Source: Colwellia sp. MB3u-45 (GTDB taxonomy: Bacteria; Pseudomonadota; Gammaproteobacteria; Enterobacterales; Alteromonadaceae). Taken from it: DNA of 64,000 nucleotides. The translations under genes and the position numbers were made by a program. The stretch is from contig NZ_JACGVC010000041.1 in the NCBI RefSeq assembly GCF_014077005.1, forward strand, positions 1 through 64,000, read 5' to 3'. A model generated the notes under the pieces. That model was not told where the DNA came from, ran no database searches, and saw only the letters and a list, made by a program, of their open reading frames with translations. This document shows, in pieces, positions 8,549 through 15,991 of this stretch; the first letter of the stretch is position 1; each line of letters opens with the position of its first letter.

Positions 8549-10420
8549 TTAAGGCGTAAATTCCTGACGATTTAAGCCATATTTTTTTAACTTTGACGCC
8601 AATGTTGTCGGTTTTAAGCCTAATACCTGAGCAGCACCCTTCTCACCATAAATTTTACCTTGGCAATGTTTTAACGCATTAGCCAAATTGGTTTTTTCAA
8701 GTGATTTTTGCTCCTCTACTCTCATCAACTGCGGAGCAACTTTAGGGTTAAATGATTCATGATTAAATACCGATTCATTAGCCAAAAACTCGAAGTTTAT
8801 TTTATTACTTTTGGCTAAGATTATCTGACGTTCAATAATATTTTCCAGTTCTCTAATATTGCCGGGCCAAGGGTATCGAGTTAAATACTGCATTTGCGAA
8901 ACTGACACTTGTGGTTTAGGTCGATTAAAGTTTAAACACACTTTATCAATAAAATGTGTTACTAAAAGCGGAATATCATCGCTACGCTCTCGTAATGCCG
9001 GTGAATGAATAGGAAATACATTGAGCCTAAAATATAAGTCTTCTCTAAATTTATTCTGCTGAACTAAGGTCTTTAATTTTTGATTAGTGGCTGAAATAAC
9101 TCTGACATCAACATGTCTGGTTTTCGACTCTCCTACCCGCTCAAACTGCTGCTCTTGTAATACCCGCAATAATTTCCCTTGCAGTTGTAAAGGAATTTCA
9201 CCGACTTCATCTAAAAAAATAGTCGCGCCATCTGCCAGTTCAAAGCGTCCAACTCGGTCTGATATTGCGCCTGAAAAAGCGCCTTTTACATGACCAAAAA
9301 ATTCACTTTCAAATAAGTCTGCCGGTATTGCCGCGCAATTAACTCTAATTAATGGCCGGGCTTTTCGTTCACTGACTTCATGAATCGCTCTAGCAATTAA
9401 CTCTTTACCTGTACCTGATTCACCAGTAATGATGACATTCGCATTAGTAGCTGCCACTAATTCTATTTGATTAACCATATGCTGCACCTGCATACTCTGA
9501 CCAATGATCTGATGATGATTAAAATCTGCATTTAATTCTTCAAGCAAATACGCATTATCCATTTCAAGGCGCTCTTTTAGTGTATCTACCTCTTTTAAAG
9601 CGTTTAACAATTTAGCTTGAATAGACTTTCTTTGTGTTATGTCTCGAAAAATAACTACGGCGCCGATTAATAAACCATTTTCAGTTACTGGGGTACTTTT
9701 ATATTCTACCGCCACTGGCATACCACTTTTTGACCAGAACACTTCGTCATCAACACTGTGTACTTCTCCATCTTTAAAAGCAGCATAAATCGGGCATTTG
9801 TAAGCGTGGTAATGCTCGCCATTGGCATGCGAGTGATGAATCACGTCATGAATACTTTTCCCGACAAGTTCTGCTTTTCCCCAGCCTAATATTTGCTCGG
9901 CCGCTGCATTTACAAAGGTGGTATTCCCGTCAACATCTACGCCATATATGCCATCACCTACCGCACTGAGTAACAATTGATTTTGTCGCTCAATTTCTTC
10001 AAATACACTTTCGTTAGCATTCCAATGGACAATACCCGCTTTATATTTAGCTTGCGCTGTTGCTTGGTAGTAACGGGCATAAGTCACTTTGGCACTTTGA
10101 CAAGAAAACAAAAGCTTGTTGTCTAAAGCGCTAGCCGTAATATCTAAATATATTTTTTCATTATTGATGGTGAGAAACAGATCGTTTGTCCACGCTTCGC
10201 CCTGCGCTAATATTTGTTGAGTAAAATGAATTAACTTATCTAAACAGCCAGTAAAAATCTGCGTTACGCTAACCTTTGTTAACGTATTATTTTCTAACTC
10301 AACGTCGCTTTCGATAGCAAATAATACTGCAGCTTTGTGGTTTAACTGCAAAATTTTATTATTAAAAGGATCAATATATAACAGTGCGTTAGGTGCATTT
10401 AAAAATAAGTTCGCTTGCAT
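8549..10420 (-). CDS. Sigma-54-dependent transcriptional activator with PAS domain
   Basis: Enhancer-binding protein that uses ATP to open sigma-54 promoters. Residues 1-120 form a divergent PAS-like region. A clear PAS domain spans ~145-265 and carries His/Cys residues (HSHANGEHYHAYKC, 196-209) that could bind a metal or cofactor. A short coiled coil precedes the AAA+ domain, which has Walker A GESGTGKE (333-340), the sigma-54 contact loop GAFSGA (380-385; usual GAFTGA) and Walker B IFLDEVGE (401-408). A Fis-type helix-turn-helix ends the protein (AAQVLGLKPTTLASKLKKYG). AGGA lies nine bases before the ATG at 10420; an upstream in-frame TTG is less likely. It is divergent from cyanase, across a perfect palindrome and a sigma-54 promoter, so it probably controls the cyanate genes. 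Confidence 0.88.
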   Translation of the reverse strand: MQANLFLNAPNALLYIDPFNNKILQLNHKAAVLFAIESDVELENNTLTKVSVTQIFTGCLDKLIHFTQQILAQGEAWTNDLFLTINNEKIYLDITASALDNKLLFSCQSAKVTYARYYQATAQAKYKAGIVHWNANESVFEEIERQNQLLLSAVGDGIYGVDVDGNTTFVNAAAEQILGWGKAELVGKSIHDVIHHSHANGEHYHAYKCPIYAAFKDGEVHSVDDEVFWSKSGMPVAVEYKSTPVTENGLLIGAVVIFRDITQRKSIQAKLLNALKEVDTLKERLEMDNAYLLEELNADFNHHQIIGQSMQVQHMVNQIELVAATNANVIITGESGTGKELIARAIHEVSERKARPLIRVNCAAIPADLFESEFFGHVKGAFSGAISDRVGRFELADGATIFLDEVGEIPLQLQGKLLRVLQEQQFERVGESKTRHVDVRVISATNQKLKTLVQQNKFREDLYFRLNVFPIHSPALRERSDDIPLLVTHFIDKVCLNFNRPKPQVSVSQMQYLTRYPWPGNIRELENIIERQIILAKSNKINFEFLANESVFNHESFNPKVAPQLMRVEEQKSLEKTNLANALKHCQGKIYGEKGAAQVLGLKPTTLASKLKKYGLNRQEFTP

Positions 10421-10475
10421 AAAAAATTCCTGATGACTTATCAACTAACCCCACCATTCAATTTCTAAGCCAAGC

Positions 10476-10521
10476 AACGATATTTCGTGACAAACAGCAC
10501 GAAATATCGTTTATCACGAAA
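10476..10521. promoter_or_regulatory. Palindromic upstream activator site for the sigma-54 activator
   Basis: AACGATATTTCGTG (10476-10489) and its exact reverse complement CACGAAATATCGTT (10498-10511) flank an 8-base spacer. A further CACGAAA half-site follows at 10515-10521. The site lies between the divergent regulator and cynS, roughly 85-120 bases upstream of the sigma-54 promoter, which is a typical enhancer position. It cannot be a terminator because both flanking genes start here. Confidence 0.75.
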
Positions 10522-10594
10522 AACCGTTGCCTTGCACAGACCAGTAAAATAATTAATATCAATAAAAATCAGTAGTTTAATTAAATTTTAGCTA

Positions 10595-10611
10595 TTGGCA
10601 TAGTTTTCGCA
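10595..10611 (+). promoter_or_regulatory. Putative sigma-54 promoter of cynS
   Basis: TTGGCATAGTTTTCGCA has the invariant GG and GC elements ten bases apart. It differs from the TTGGCAC-N5-TTGCA consensus at one base in each element. The predicted start of transcription is near 10622, which leaves a leader of about 135 bases before cynS. Confidence 0.6.
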
Positions 10612-10758
10612 ATTGTTAATGTCAGTAGATAACAAGGTTAGTCGTTTGATGGTTAAATCAACGCGTAATTTAAAATGCTTGCACTGTGTTGAAAATAACG
10701 CACCAAGATTAAACAGCTAACTTAATCAAATAATATTTTTATATCTTAAGGAAGTCAC

Positions 10759-11199
10759 ATGAATAAGCTCGATGTAACTGAAGCAATATTTGCAATCAAA
10801 AATGAAAAAGAACTTAGTTGGCAGAATATTGCAGACGCTGTGGGTATGTCTATCGTTTGGACAACCTCCGCCTGTTTAGGCATGAACAGTTGGCCTGAAG
10901 TTGAAGCTGATAAAATCATTGAATTTTTAGCCTTACCTAAAGAAACAAAGCAAGCCCTAATGGCCTACCCAACCAAAGAGTGGGATAAGTCAGTACCACA
11001 AGATCCATTAATTTATCGTATATACGAAGTTGTAGGCGTCTATGGCGATACCCTTAAAGAGGTTATTCAAGAAAAGTTTGGTGACGGCATCATGAGTGCT
11101 ATCGACTTTTCTATGGAAGTAGAAAAAGAAGAAAATCCAAAAGGCGATAGAGTCATTTTAACCTTGAATGGTAAATTTTTACCCTATAAATCATGGTGA
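10759..11199 (+). CDS. cynS: Cyanase (cyanate hydratase)
   Basis: Cytoplasmic enzyme that reacts cyanate with bicarbonate to give ammonia and CO2. At 146 residues it is close to the 156 of E. coli CynS. It has the N-terminal helical domain (LSWQNIADAVGMSIVWTTSACLG) and the C-terminal catalytic motif PLIYRIYEVVGVYG with KFGDGIMSAIDF. The catalytic triad is Arg87, Glu90 and Ser113, matching Arg96/Glu99/Ser122 of E. coli. AAGGAAG precedes the ATG. No carbonic anhydrase gene (cynT) is adjacent, so bicarbonate must come from elsewhere. Promoter and enhancer sites point to sigma-54 control, and a formate/nitrite-family channel follows. Confidence 0.95.
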   Translation: MNKLDVTEAIFAIKNEKELSWQNIADAVGMSIVWTTSACLGMNSWPEVEADKIIEFLALPKETKQALMAYPTKEWDKSVPQDPLIYRIYEVVGVYGDTLKEVIQEKFGDGIMSAIDFSMEVEKEENPKGDRVILTLNGKFLPYKSW

Positions 11200-11306
11200 T
11201 CTTATTTGGTGCGCCAAGCTAATTAAAGTTGTGCAACGCTGGCAAATAAAGCCAAACAAACCAAGTTAAAAACTTCATATTCATTAAAAATCAATATGTT
11301 ACATGA

Positions 11307-11323
11307 CTGGCATTCAACTTGCT
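11307..11323 (+). promoter_or_regulatory. Putative sigma-54 promoter of the FNT channel gene
   Basis: CTGGCATTCAACTTGCT matches the sigma-54 consensus TGGCAC-N5-TTGCW with one mismatch and exact GG-N10-GC spacing. Transcription would start near 11334, about 44 bases before the ATG of the channel gene. No second enhancer palindrome was seen here, so the site upstream of cynS could serve both promoters by looping. Confidence 0.65.
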
Positions 11324-11377
11324 TTGTTAGGTAAACAGTAAAATGAATTAACCTTACTATTAAATAGAGATATAACA

Positions 11378-12190
11378 ATGGCTTATATAGAACCCAGTGA
11401 ATTTGTAACCAAGATGGTGGACGCAGGTGAACAGAAAGTTTACATGTCTACCAAAGATACTCTTATACGTGCTTTTATGGCCGGCGCTATTTTAGGCCTA
11501 GCTGCGATATTTGCGATTACGGTGGCAACTAAAACAGGTAGCCCTATTTTAGGCGCCTGTCTTTTCCCTGTTGGTTTTATCATGCTTTATTTGATGAAGT
11601 TTGATCTACTCACTGGTGTATTTACACTGGTACCATTAGCCTTATTAGACAAGCGTCCTGGTGTTACCTTTGGCGGTGTAATGCGTAACTGGGGCTTGGT
11701 CTTTCTAGGTAACTTTGGCGGAGCAATGACCACAGCCTTTTTAATGTCCTTTATTTTAACCTATGGTTATTCGGCTGACGGCGGTGCTATTGCAGCTAAA
11801 GTAGCAAGTATTGGTGAAGCAAGAACCGTAGGTTACCAAGAACATGGCTTAAGTGGCTGGATCACTATATTCTTCCGTGGCATGTTATGTAATTGGATGG
11901 TATCAATGGGTGTGGTTGGTGCGATGATCTCGACTTCTGCTGGTGCTAAAATGGCCGCCATGTGGATGCCCGTAATGTTGTTCTTCTTTATGGGTTTTGA
12001 ACATTCAATTGTTAACATGTTCTTATTCCCATTCTCAATGATCATGGGGGGTGACTTTACTGTTTATGATTATTTGGTATGGAACGAAATTCCAACGGTA
12101 CTAGGTAACCTTGCCGGTGGCTTATTATTAGTAGGTTTACCATTATACTTTACCCATGTTAAAACATCGCCAAGCAGAAAACTTGCTTAA
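11378..12190 (+). CDS. Formate/nitrite transporter (FNT) family channel, probably for cyanate or nitrite
   Basis: Pentameric inner-membrane anion channel of the FocA/NirC fold, 270 residues with six membrane spans. The central conserved histidine is in GFEHSIVNMF (near residue 209), and the NWMVSMG signature near 170 is intact. The first signature reads KFDLLTGVF rather than the usual LFTGN, so the constriction loop deviates from formate and nitrite channels. It follows cynS and has its own sigma-54 promoter. Context suggests cyanate uptake; nitrite or formate are the alternatives, and sequence alone does not settle the substrate. Start choice: the first ATG after AGAGAT. Confidence 0.85.
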   Translation: MAYIEPSEFVTKMVDAGEQKVYMSTKDTLIRAFMAGAILGLAAIFAITVATKTGSPILGACLFPVGFIMLYLMKFDLLTGVFTLVPLALLDKRPGVTFGGVMRNWGLVFLGNFGGAMTTAFLMSFILTYGYSADGGAIAAKVASIGEARTVGYQEHGLSGWITIFFRGMLCNWMVSMGVVGAMISTSAGAKMAAMWMPVMLFFFMGFEHSIVNMFLFPFSMIMGGDFTVYDYLVWNEIPTVLGNLAGGLLLVGLPLYFTHVKTSPSRKLA

Positions 12191-12518
12191 CTCACGCTTT
12201 ATCAATGGCTTATTCAAAGAATAAGCTTGTATAAGTCAATGAATAAATAACTAATACAAATTTGATTAAATAAGTACTCTACTTTTTAATGGGGAAAAGT
12301 GGCTAAATACAAGCCATAAAATTTAGTCTGTAGTTATGCTACTTATAAATTTTATAACGCCGTATTTTTCATTGTAACCATTAAAAATGAGCAGGTCATT
12401 AATCAACTTGGAATAATATCAATGCAGATAAAAGACTTCGTAATTTAGGTTACTAAGTCTTTTTATTGCTTCAAACTTTACCGATTTAAGCTAATTTTAA
12501 TACCATTGGAAACAAGTA
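12191..12518. other. Intergenic region between FNT channel and kinase genes
   Basis: No gene is visible. The region holds the terminator at 12429-12465 and no recognisable sigma-54 site. A GG-GC pair near 12408 has the wrong spacing. Confidence 0.5.
12429..12465 (+). terminator. Terminator after the FNT channel gene
   Basis: AAAAGACTT pairs with AAGTCTTTT across a loop with a further partial TAA/TTA pairing, and a T-run follows. It ends about 53 bases before the kinase gene, which would need readthrough or a promoter close to its start. Confidence 0.6.
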
Positions 12519-14222
12519 ATGAGTCAAGCATTAACTGTGAGTATTGGCGGCGCGACCAATAAAGGTCGAAAAAAAATCAATCAAGACTTTCTCGGCAGCA
12601 TCATTCCTAAAGAACCCATGCTTAGCAGCAAAGGGATTGTACTTGCCATGGCTGATGGTATTAGCTCAAGTAACGTCAGCCAAATTGCCAGTGAAACAGC
12701 AATATCGAGTTTTTTAGAGGATTACTACTGTACCTCTGATTCGTGGTCTGTTAAAAATTCTGCACAAAAAGTCATTAAATCGATTAATTCATGGCTTTAT
12801 TCGCAAACACGTAATAGCCCTTATCGCTTTGATAAAGACAAAGGCTACGTCTGCACCTTCACTGCGCTGATATTAAAGTCAAATACGGCGCACCTTTTTC
12901 ATTCTGGTGATACGCGAATTTATCGTTTATCAGGTCAACAATTAGAGCAATTAACCGAAGATCACCGCCGAGTTGTTTCCGCCGATGTTAGCTATTTAAC
13001 CCGCGCTTTAGGGATTAACCAAACATTTGACATTGATTATCAAAGCCAGCTACTTGAGCAAGGCGATATCTATATTATTGCCACTGACGGCGTTTATGAT
13101 TTTTTAAGTAATGCTCAAATCGCCAATAGCATTAACAATGCCCAGAGCTTAGATAATGCTGCTGATACCATCATTGCACAAGCACTTGCCTTAGGGAGTG
13201 ATGACAACCTCAGTGTTCAAATTGTCCGTATTGATAACGTGCCCAGCTATCAGCTTGATGAAGTGCATCAACTGACCTTGTTGCCATTGCCGCCAAGACT
13301 TTCACCAAGAATGCAGTTTGATGGTTATGAAATTATCCGCGAAATATATATTAGTAGCCGAAGCCATGTTTTTTTAGCGCGCGACAACGACACACAGCAA
13401 ACCTTAGTGATAAAAACGCCATCCACTGAATTAAGAACCGACACGCAATACCTTGAGCGTTTTATGCTAGAAGAATGGATAGCTAAACGCATTAACAATC
13501 CACATGTTGTTAATGCGATCATTCCGAAAAGAAAACGTCATTATTTATATTTAGTGACAGAATTTATTGATGGTATTTCGTTAAGTCAATGGATGATAGA
13601 CCATCCAAAACCAAGCTTAGAACAAGTTAGAAATATTATTGAGCAAACCGCAAAAGGCTTACAGGCTTTTCACCGCCAAGACATGATACATCAAGACTTA
13701 CGCCCAGCTAATATCATGATCGACAATACTAAGACGGTAAAAATAATAGACTTTGGTTCAACCTTTATCGCCGGTGTTACCGATGCTAACACCGAAGAAA
13801 TTATGCGCGGTACCATTCGTTATTCAGCCCCTGAATATTTTTTAGGACAATTAGGTACACAGGCATCTGACCTTTATTCGTTGGGCGTGATCACTTATCA
13901 AATGTTATCAGGTAAATTTCCATATGGTCGTGAAATAGCACAAGCGAACAGCGTATCAGCGCAACGTAAGCTCAACTATAAACCGATGATCAATGATAAT
14001 ACTGAATTACCCCTTTGGATTGACGATACACTTGAACGCGCTTTAAAAATTGATCCCTTAAAACGCTACTCTGTGTTATCAGAGTTTGTTCATGACTTAC
14101 GACAGCCGAATAAGTTATTTTTAGCAAAAACTAAGCCGCCGTTAATGCAGCGTGATCCTGTCATGTTTTGGCAATGGGTTAGTCTTATTCTATTGCTGCT
14201 TTTGATTGTACAGGCACTTTAA
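12519..14222 (+). CDS. Bifunctional PP2C-type phosphatase / Ser-Thr protein kinase with C-terminal membrane anchor
   Basis: Two signalling domains with opposite activities in one chain of 567 residues. Residues 1-240 form a PP2C phosphatase with metal-site motifs NQD (21-23), ADG (45-47), SGDTRIYR (129-136), ATDG (188-191) and DDN (228-230). Residues ~268-530 form a protein kinase with Lys299 (VIK), catalytic loop HQDLRPAN (391-398), DFG (411-413) and SAPEY. The glycine-rich loop is hardly recognisable (YISSRSHVFLA), and the usual catalytic-loop lysine is arginine. Residues ~548-566 are a membrane helix. Related fusions lie beside nitrite/nitrate assimilation genes in Pseudomonas. The position after cynS and the FNT gene suggests a role in nitrogen acquisition; that role is inferred. 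Confidence 0.88.
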   Translation: MSQALTVSIGGATNKGRKKINQDFLGSIIPKEPMLSSKGIVLAMADGISSSNVSQIASETAISSFLEDYYCTSDSWSVKNSAQKVIKSINSWLYSQTRNSPYRFDKDKGYVCTFTALILKSNTAHLFHSGDTRIYRLSGQQLEQLTEDHRRVVSADVSYLTRALGINQTFDIDYQSQLLEQGDIYIIATDGVYDFLSNAQIANSINNAQSLDNAADTIIAQALALGSDDNLSVQIVRIDNVPSYQLDEVHQLTLLPLPPRLSPRMQFDGYEIIREIYISSRSHVFLARDNDTQQTLVIKTPSTELRTDTQYLERFMLEEWIAKRINNPHVVNAIIPKRKRHYLYLVTEFIDGISLSQWMIDHPKPSLEQVRNIIEQTAKGLQAFHRQDMIHQDLRPANIMIDNTKTVKIIDFGSTFIAGVTDANTEEIMRGTIRYSAPEYFLGQLGTQASDLYSLGVITYQMLSGKFPYGREIAQANSVSAQRKLNYKPMINDNTELPLWIDDTLERALKIDPLKRYSVLSEFVHDLRQPNKLFLAKTKPPLMQRDPVMFWQWVSLILLLLLIVQAL

Positions 14223-14346
14223 AAAATATTTTCCAGTGTGTTAACTTATACGTTCATGACTTAGCTTGAAATTAACAAAATTATTTTTTGCAATGAATGA
14301 GTTTTTGCAATAAATGAATTTTGACAGTTTTGAACAATGACATAAA

Positions 14347-14382
14347 AAAGAGGCTTAGAGAATTTAATCTCTAAGCCTCTTT
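14347..14382. terminator. Bidirectional terminator between kinase and ice-binding genes
   Basis: AAAGAGGCTTAGAGA and TCTCTAAGCCTCTTT form a perfect 15-base stem with a six-base loop. It lies between two genes that converge on it. Confidence 0.85.
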
Positions 14383-14432
14383 AGAATTCGGCGTGTCGAT
14401 ACTTTACACTAGCCAGCAGACCTTGATTTTAA

Positions 14433-15197
14433 TTATGGCCTTACAGGAAATTCAACTGGTGCTGTAACGGTATTTTTTTGCAATGTAACCGCGGTTCCAG
14501 AGAAGAGTCTGCCTTTGACTTCGGTGTGTGTATTCAAAGAAATCAATGTTTTACTCAGAACAATACCTTTAAAAAAGGCATCCGTTCCAAGTGCAGTTTG
14601 ACCTGCAACTTGCCAGAAAATGTTCTTGGCTAATGCACCACCGGCTAAAGTAACCCTAGTGCTATTCGCCTGATTCAAATTACCTGATACCTGCATTATC
14701 CAAACATCATTCGACGACCCCTTAAAGGTAACATCTGTGCTGATATTGACGTTCGTAGACCATTTATAAACGCCAGGTACCAGCGTTAAACCGCCAATTT
14801 CTCCTGCGCCAAGTTCTGTGCTATCTGCTGGACGTCTTGCAGCGTCATTATAGGCAGTTTCCATATCACCCACGGCAACACCGAGATCGTATGCTGAATT
14901 TATCGCACAAAGTGGGCCATTGGCGTCAACCGTGAAAATGGTGCCTGTTACTTCAGGGCAGCTAATTAGCAGCGCTGCACCGGTAATTGGACTAGTACCT
15001 ACATCACCTGTAATAGCGGAAGTCTTCACATCGGTAATGCCAGATTTACTTAAAATAGTGAAAGTACCTGCGGCGCCAAGTTCAACGGCATAAGCACTAG
15101 CAGCACCACTTCCTTTAGCCATAGCATTTCCAGCAAATAAACTAGCGATAATCAGTGGTAATAGTGATTTTTTTGCATTACTTATTAATATTTTCAA
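14433..15197 (-). CDS. Secreted DUF3494 ice-binding (antifreeze) protein
   Basis: Binds ice crystal faces and limits ice growth outside the cell. After a signal peptide ending AMA (near residue 27), the mature part follows the DUF3494 beta-solenoid pattern: ELGAAGTFTILSKSGITD, a GDVGTSPITG loop, the AYNDAARRPAD helix region, GGLTLVPGVYKW, then DVTFKGSSNDVWIMQ, and near the end FFKGIVLSKTLISLNTHTEVKGR. It is about 254 residues, the usual single-domain size, and related to the Colwellia antifreeze protein. Two cysteines flank an insert (CPEVTGTIFTVDANGPLC) and may form a disulfide. I chose TTG at 15197 because GGAG lies eight bases upstream; a further TTG at 15230 would add 11 residues before the signal peptide. 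It is a single gene between terminators. Confidence 0.93.
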   Translation of the reverse strand: MKILISNAKKSLLPLIIASLFAGNAMAKGSGAASAYAVELGAAGTFTILSKSGITDVKTSAITGDVGTSPITGAALLISCPEVTGTIFTVDANGPLCAINSAYDLGVAVGDMETAYNDAARRPADSTELGAGEIGGLTLVPGVYKWSTNVNISTDVTFKGSSNDVWIMQVSGNLNQANSTRVTLAGGALAKNIFWQVAGQTALGTDAFFKGIVLSKTLISLNTHTEVKGRLFSGTAVTLQKNTVTAPVEFPVRP

Positions 15198-15991
15198 AAA
15201 TATTTCTCCATATGGAACTGTTAACTTCAAGTAACAAAGTTGTTACTAATAGGATTCCATTTTGGCTATTTAAACATAAAAACAAAAGCATATGTTGCTA
15301 TTAGCAAGATAACTTATAATAACAACTGATATATTTTAAGGAATTTTTCATTAAATCACTAGGGTGAATTAACCATTGAAAAACACCTTCAGGCACTGTT
15401 ATCGCTATTTATATCACTTACCGCTTGATGAACGTCGCCAGAAAATAATAACAATAAAAAGAACATTGAAGTCCCGATTTTAGCTTAAAAAATTTAATAA
15501 ACGCAACCATAAAGCTACCGACAATCAGTATTTATCCACCACTAGGTTAAACAATATTGGTACTCAATCCACAAGCACCTAGGGTAAAAATTTTCCTCTT
15601 ATGGCTTCATACAGTTTAACGGCCATAGTGTTGAATACAGTGAAGGTTTAGTAGCAGGTCAACACTTACCCTTAAGCTAAAACTTTGCCAGCGATGCCTT
15701 GATTATTTCAAGATGAACAACCTTTGAGCGATTGTCAGTTAGGCGGTTTTTTCTCTGCTCAACAACGGCTAATCCACAGCCTACATTGTATATGCTGAGT
15801 TTAGCTGTTTAGCTAAGTATTGTATGCAGCATAAAAATATTGAGTCTAGAATGTGCAGGCACATTTAGCATGGAAGCTGAAAATAAAAAGCCCTTAGTCG
15901 CGATGAAGACAACTAAGGGCTTTAATAAACGAGTTAGTTATAGTCTTTATATACTCACTATAACTCACTTAAAAGTGACAAAACTTATTGC
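15198..15991. other. Long non-coding stretch between ice-binding and molybdoenzyme genes
   Basis: About 790 bases without an intact gene. On the minus strand there is a short open stretch near 15670-15770 (residues such as KNRLTDNRSKVVHLEIIKASLAKF before a stop) with no recognisable family, which could be a gene remnant. The terminator at 15887-15923 belongs to the molybdoenzyme genes. The ice-binding gene promoter should lie in the part nearest 15230. Confidence 0.5.
15887..15923. terminator. Terminator after the first molybdoenzyme cassette
   Basis: AAAGCCCTTAGT and ACTAAGGGCTTT form a perfect 12-base stem with a 13-base loop, directly after the stop of the large subunit gene on the minus strand. 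Confidence 0.8.

Noticed and set aside
15670-15770. Short minus-strand frame in the long gap after the ice-binding gene
   Set aside because: Too short, no start site and no recognised family.
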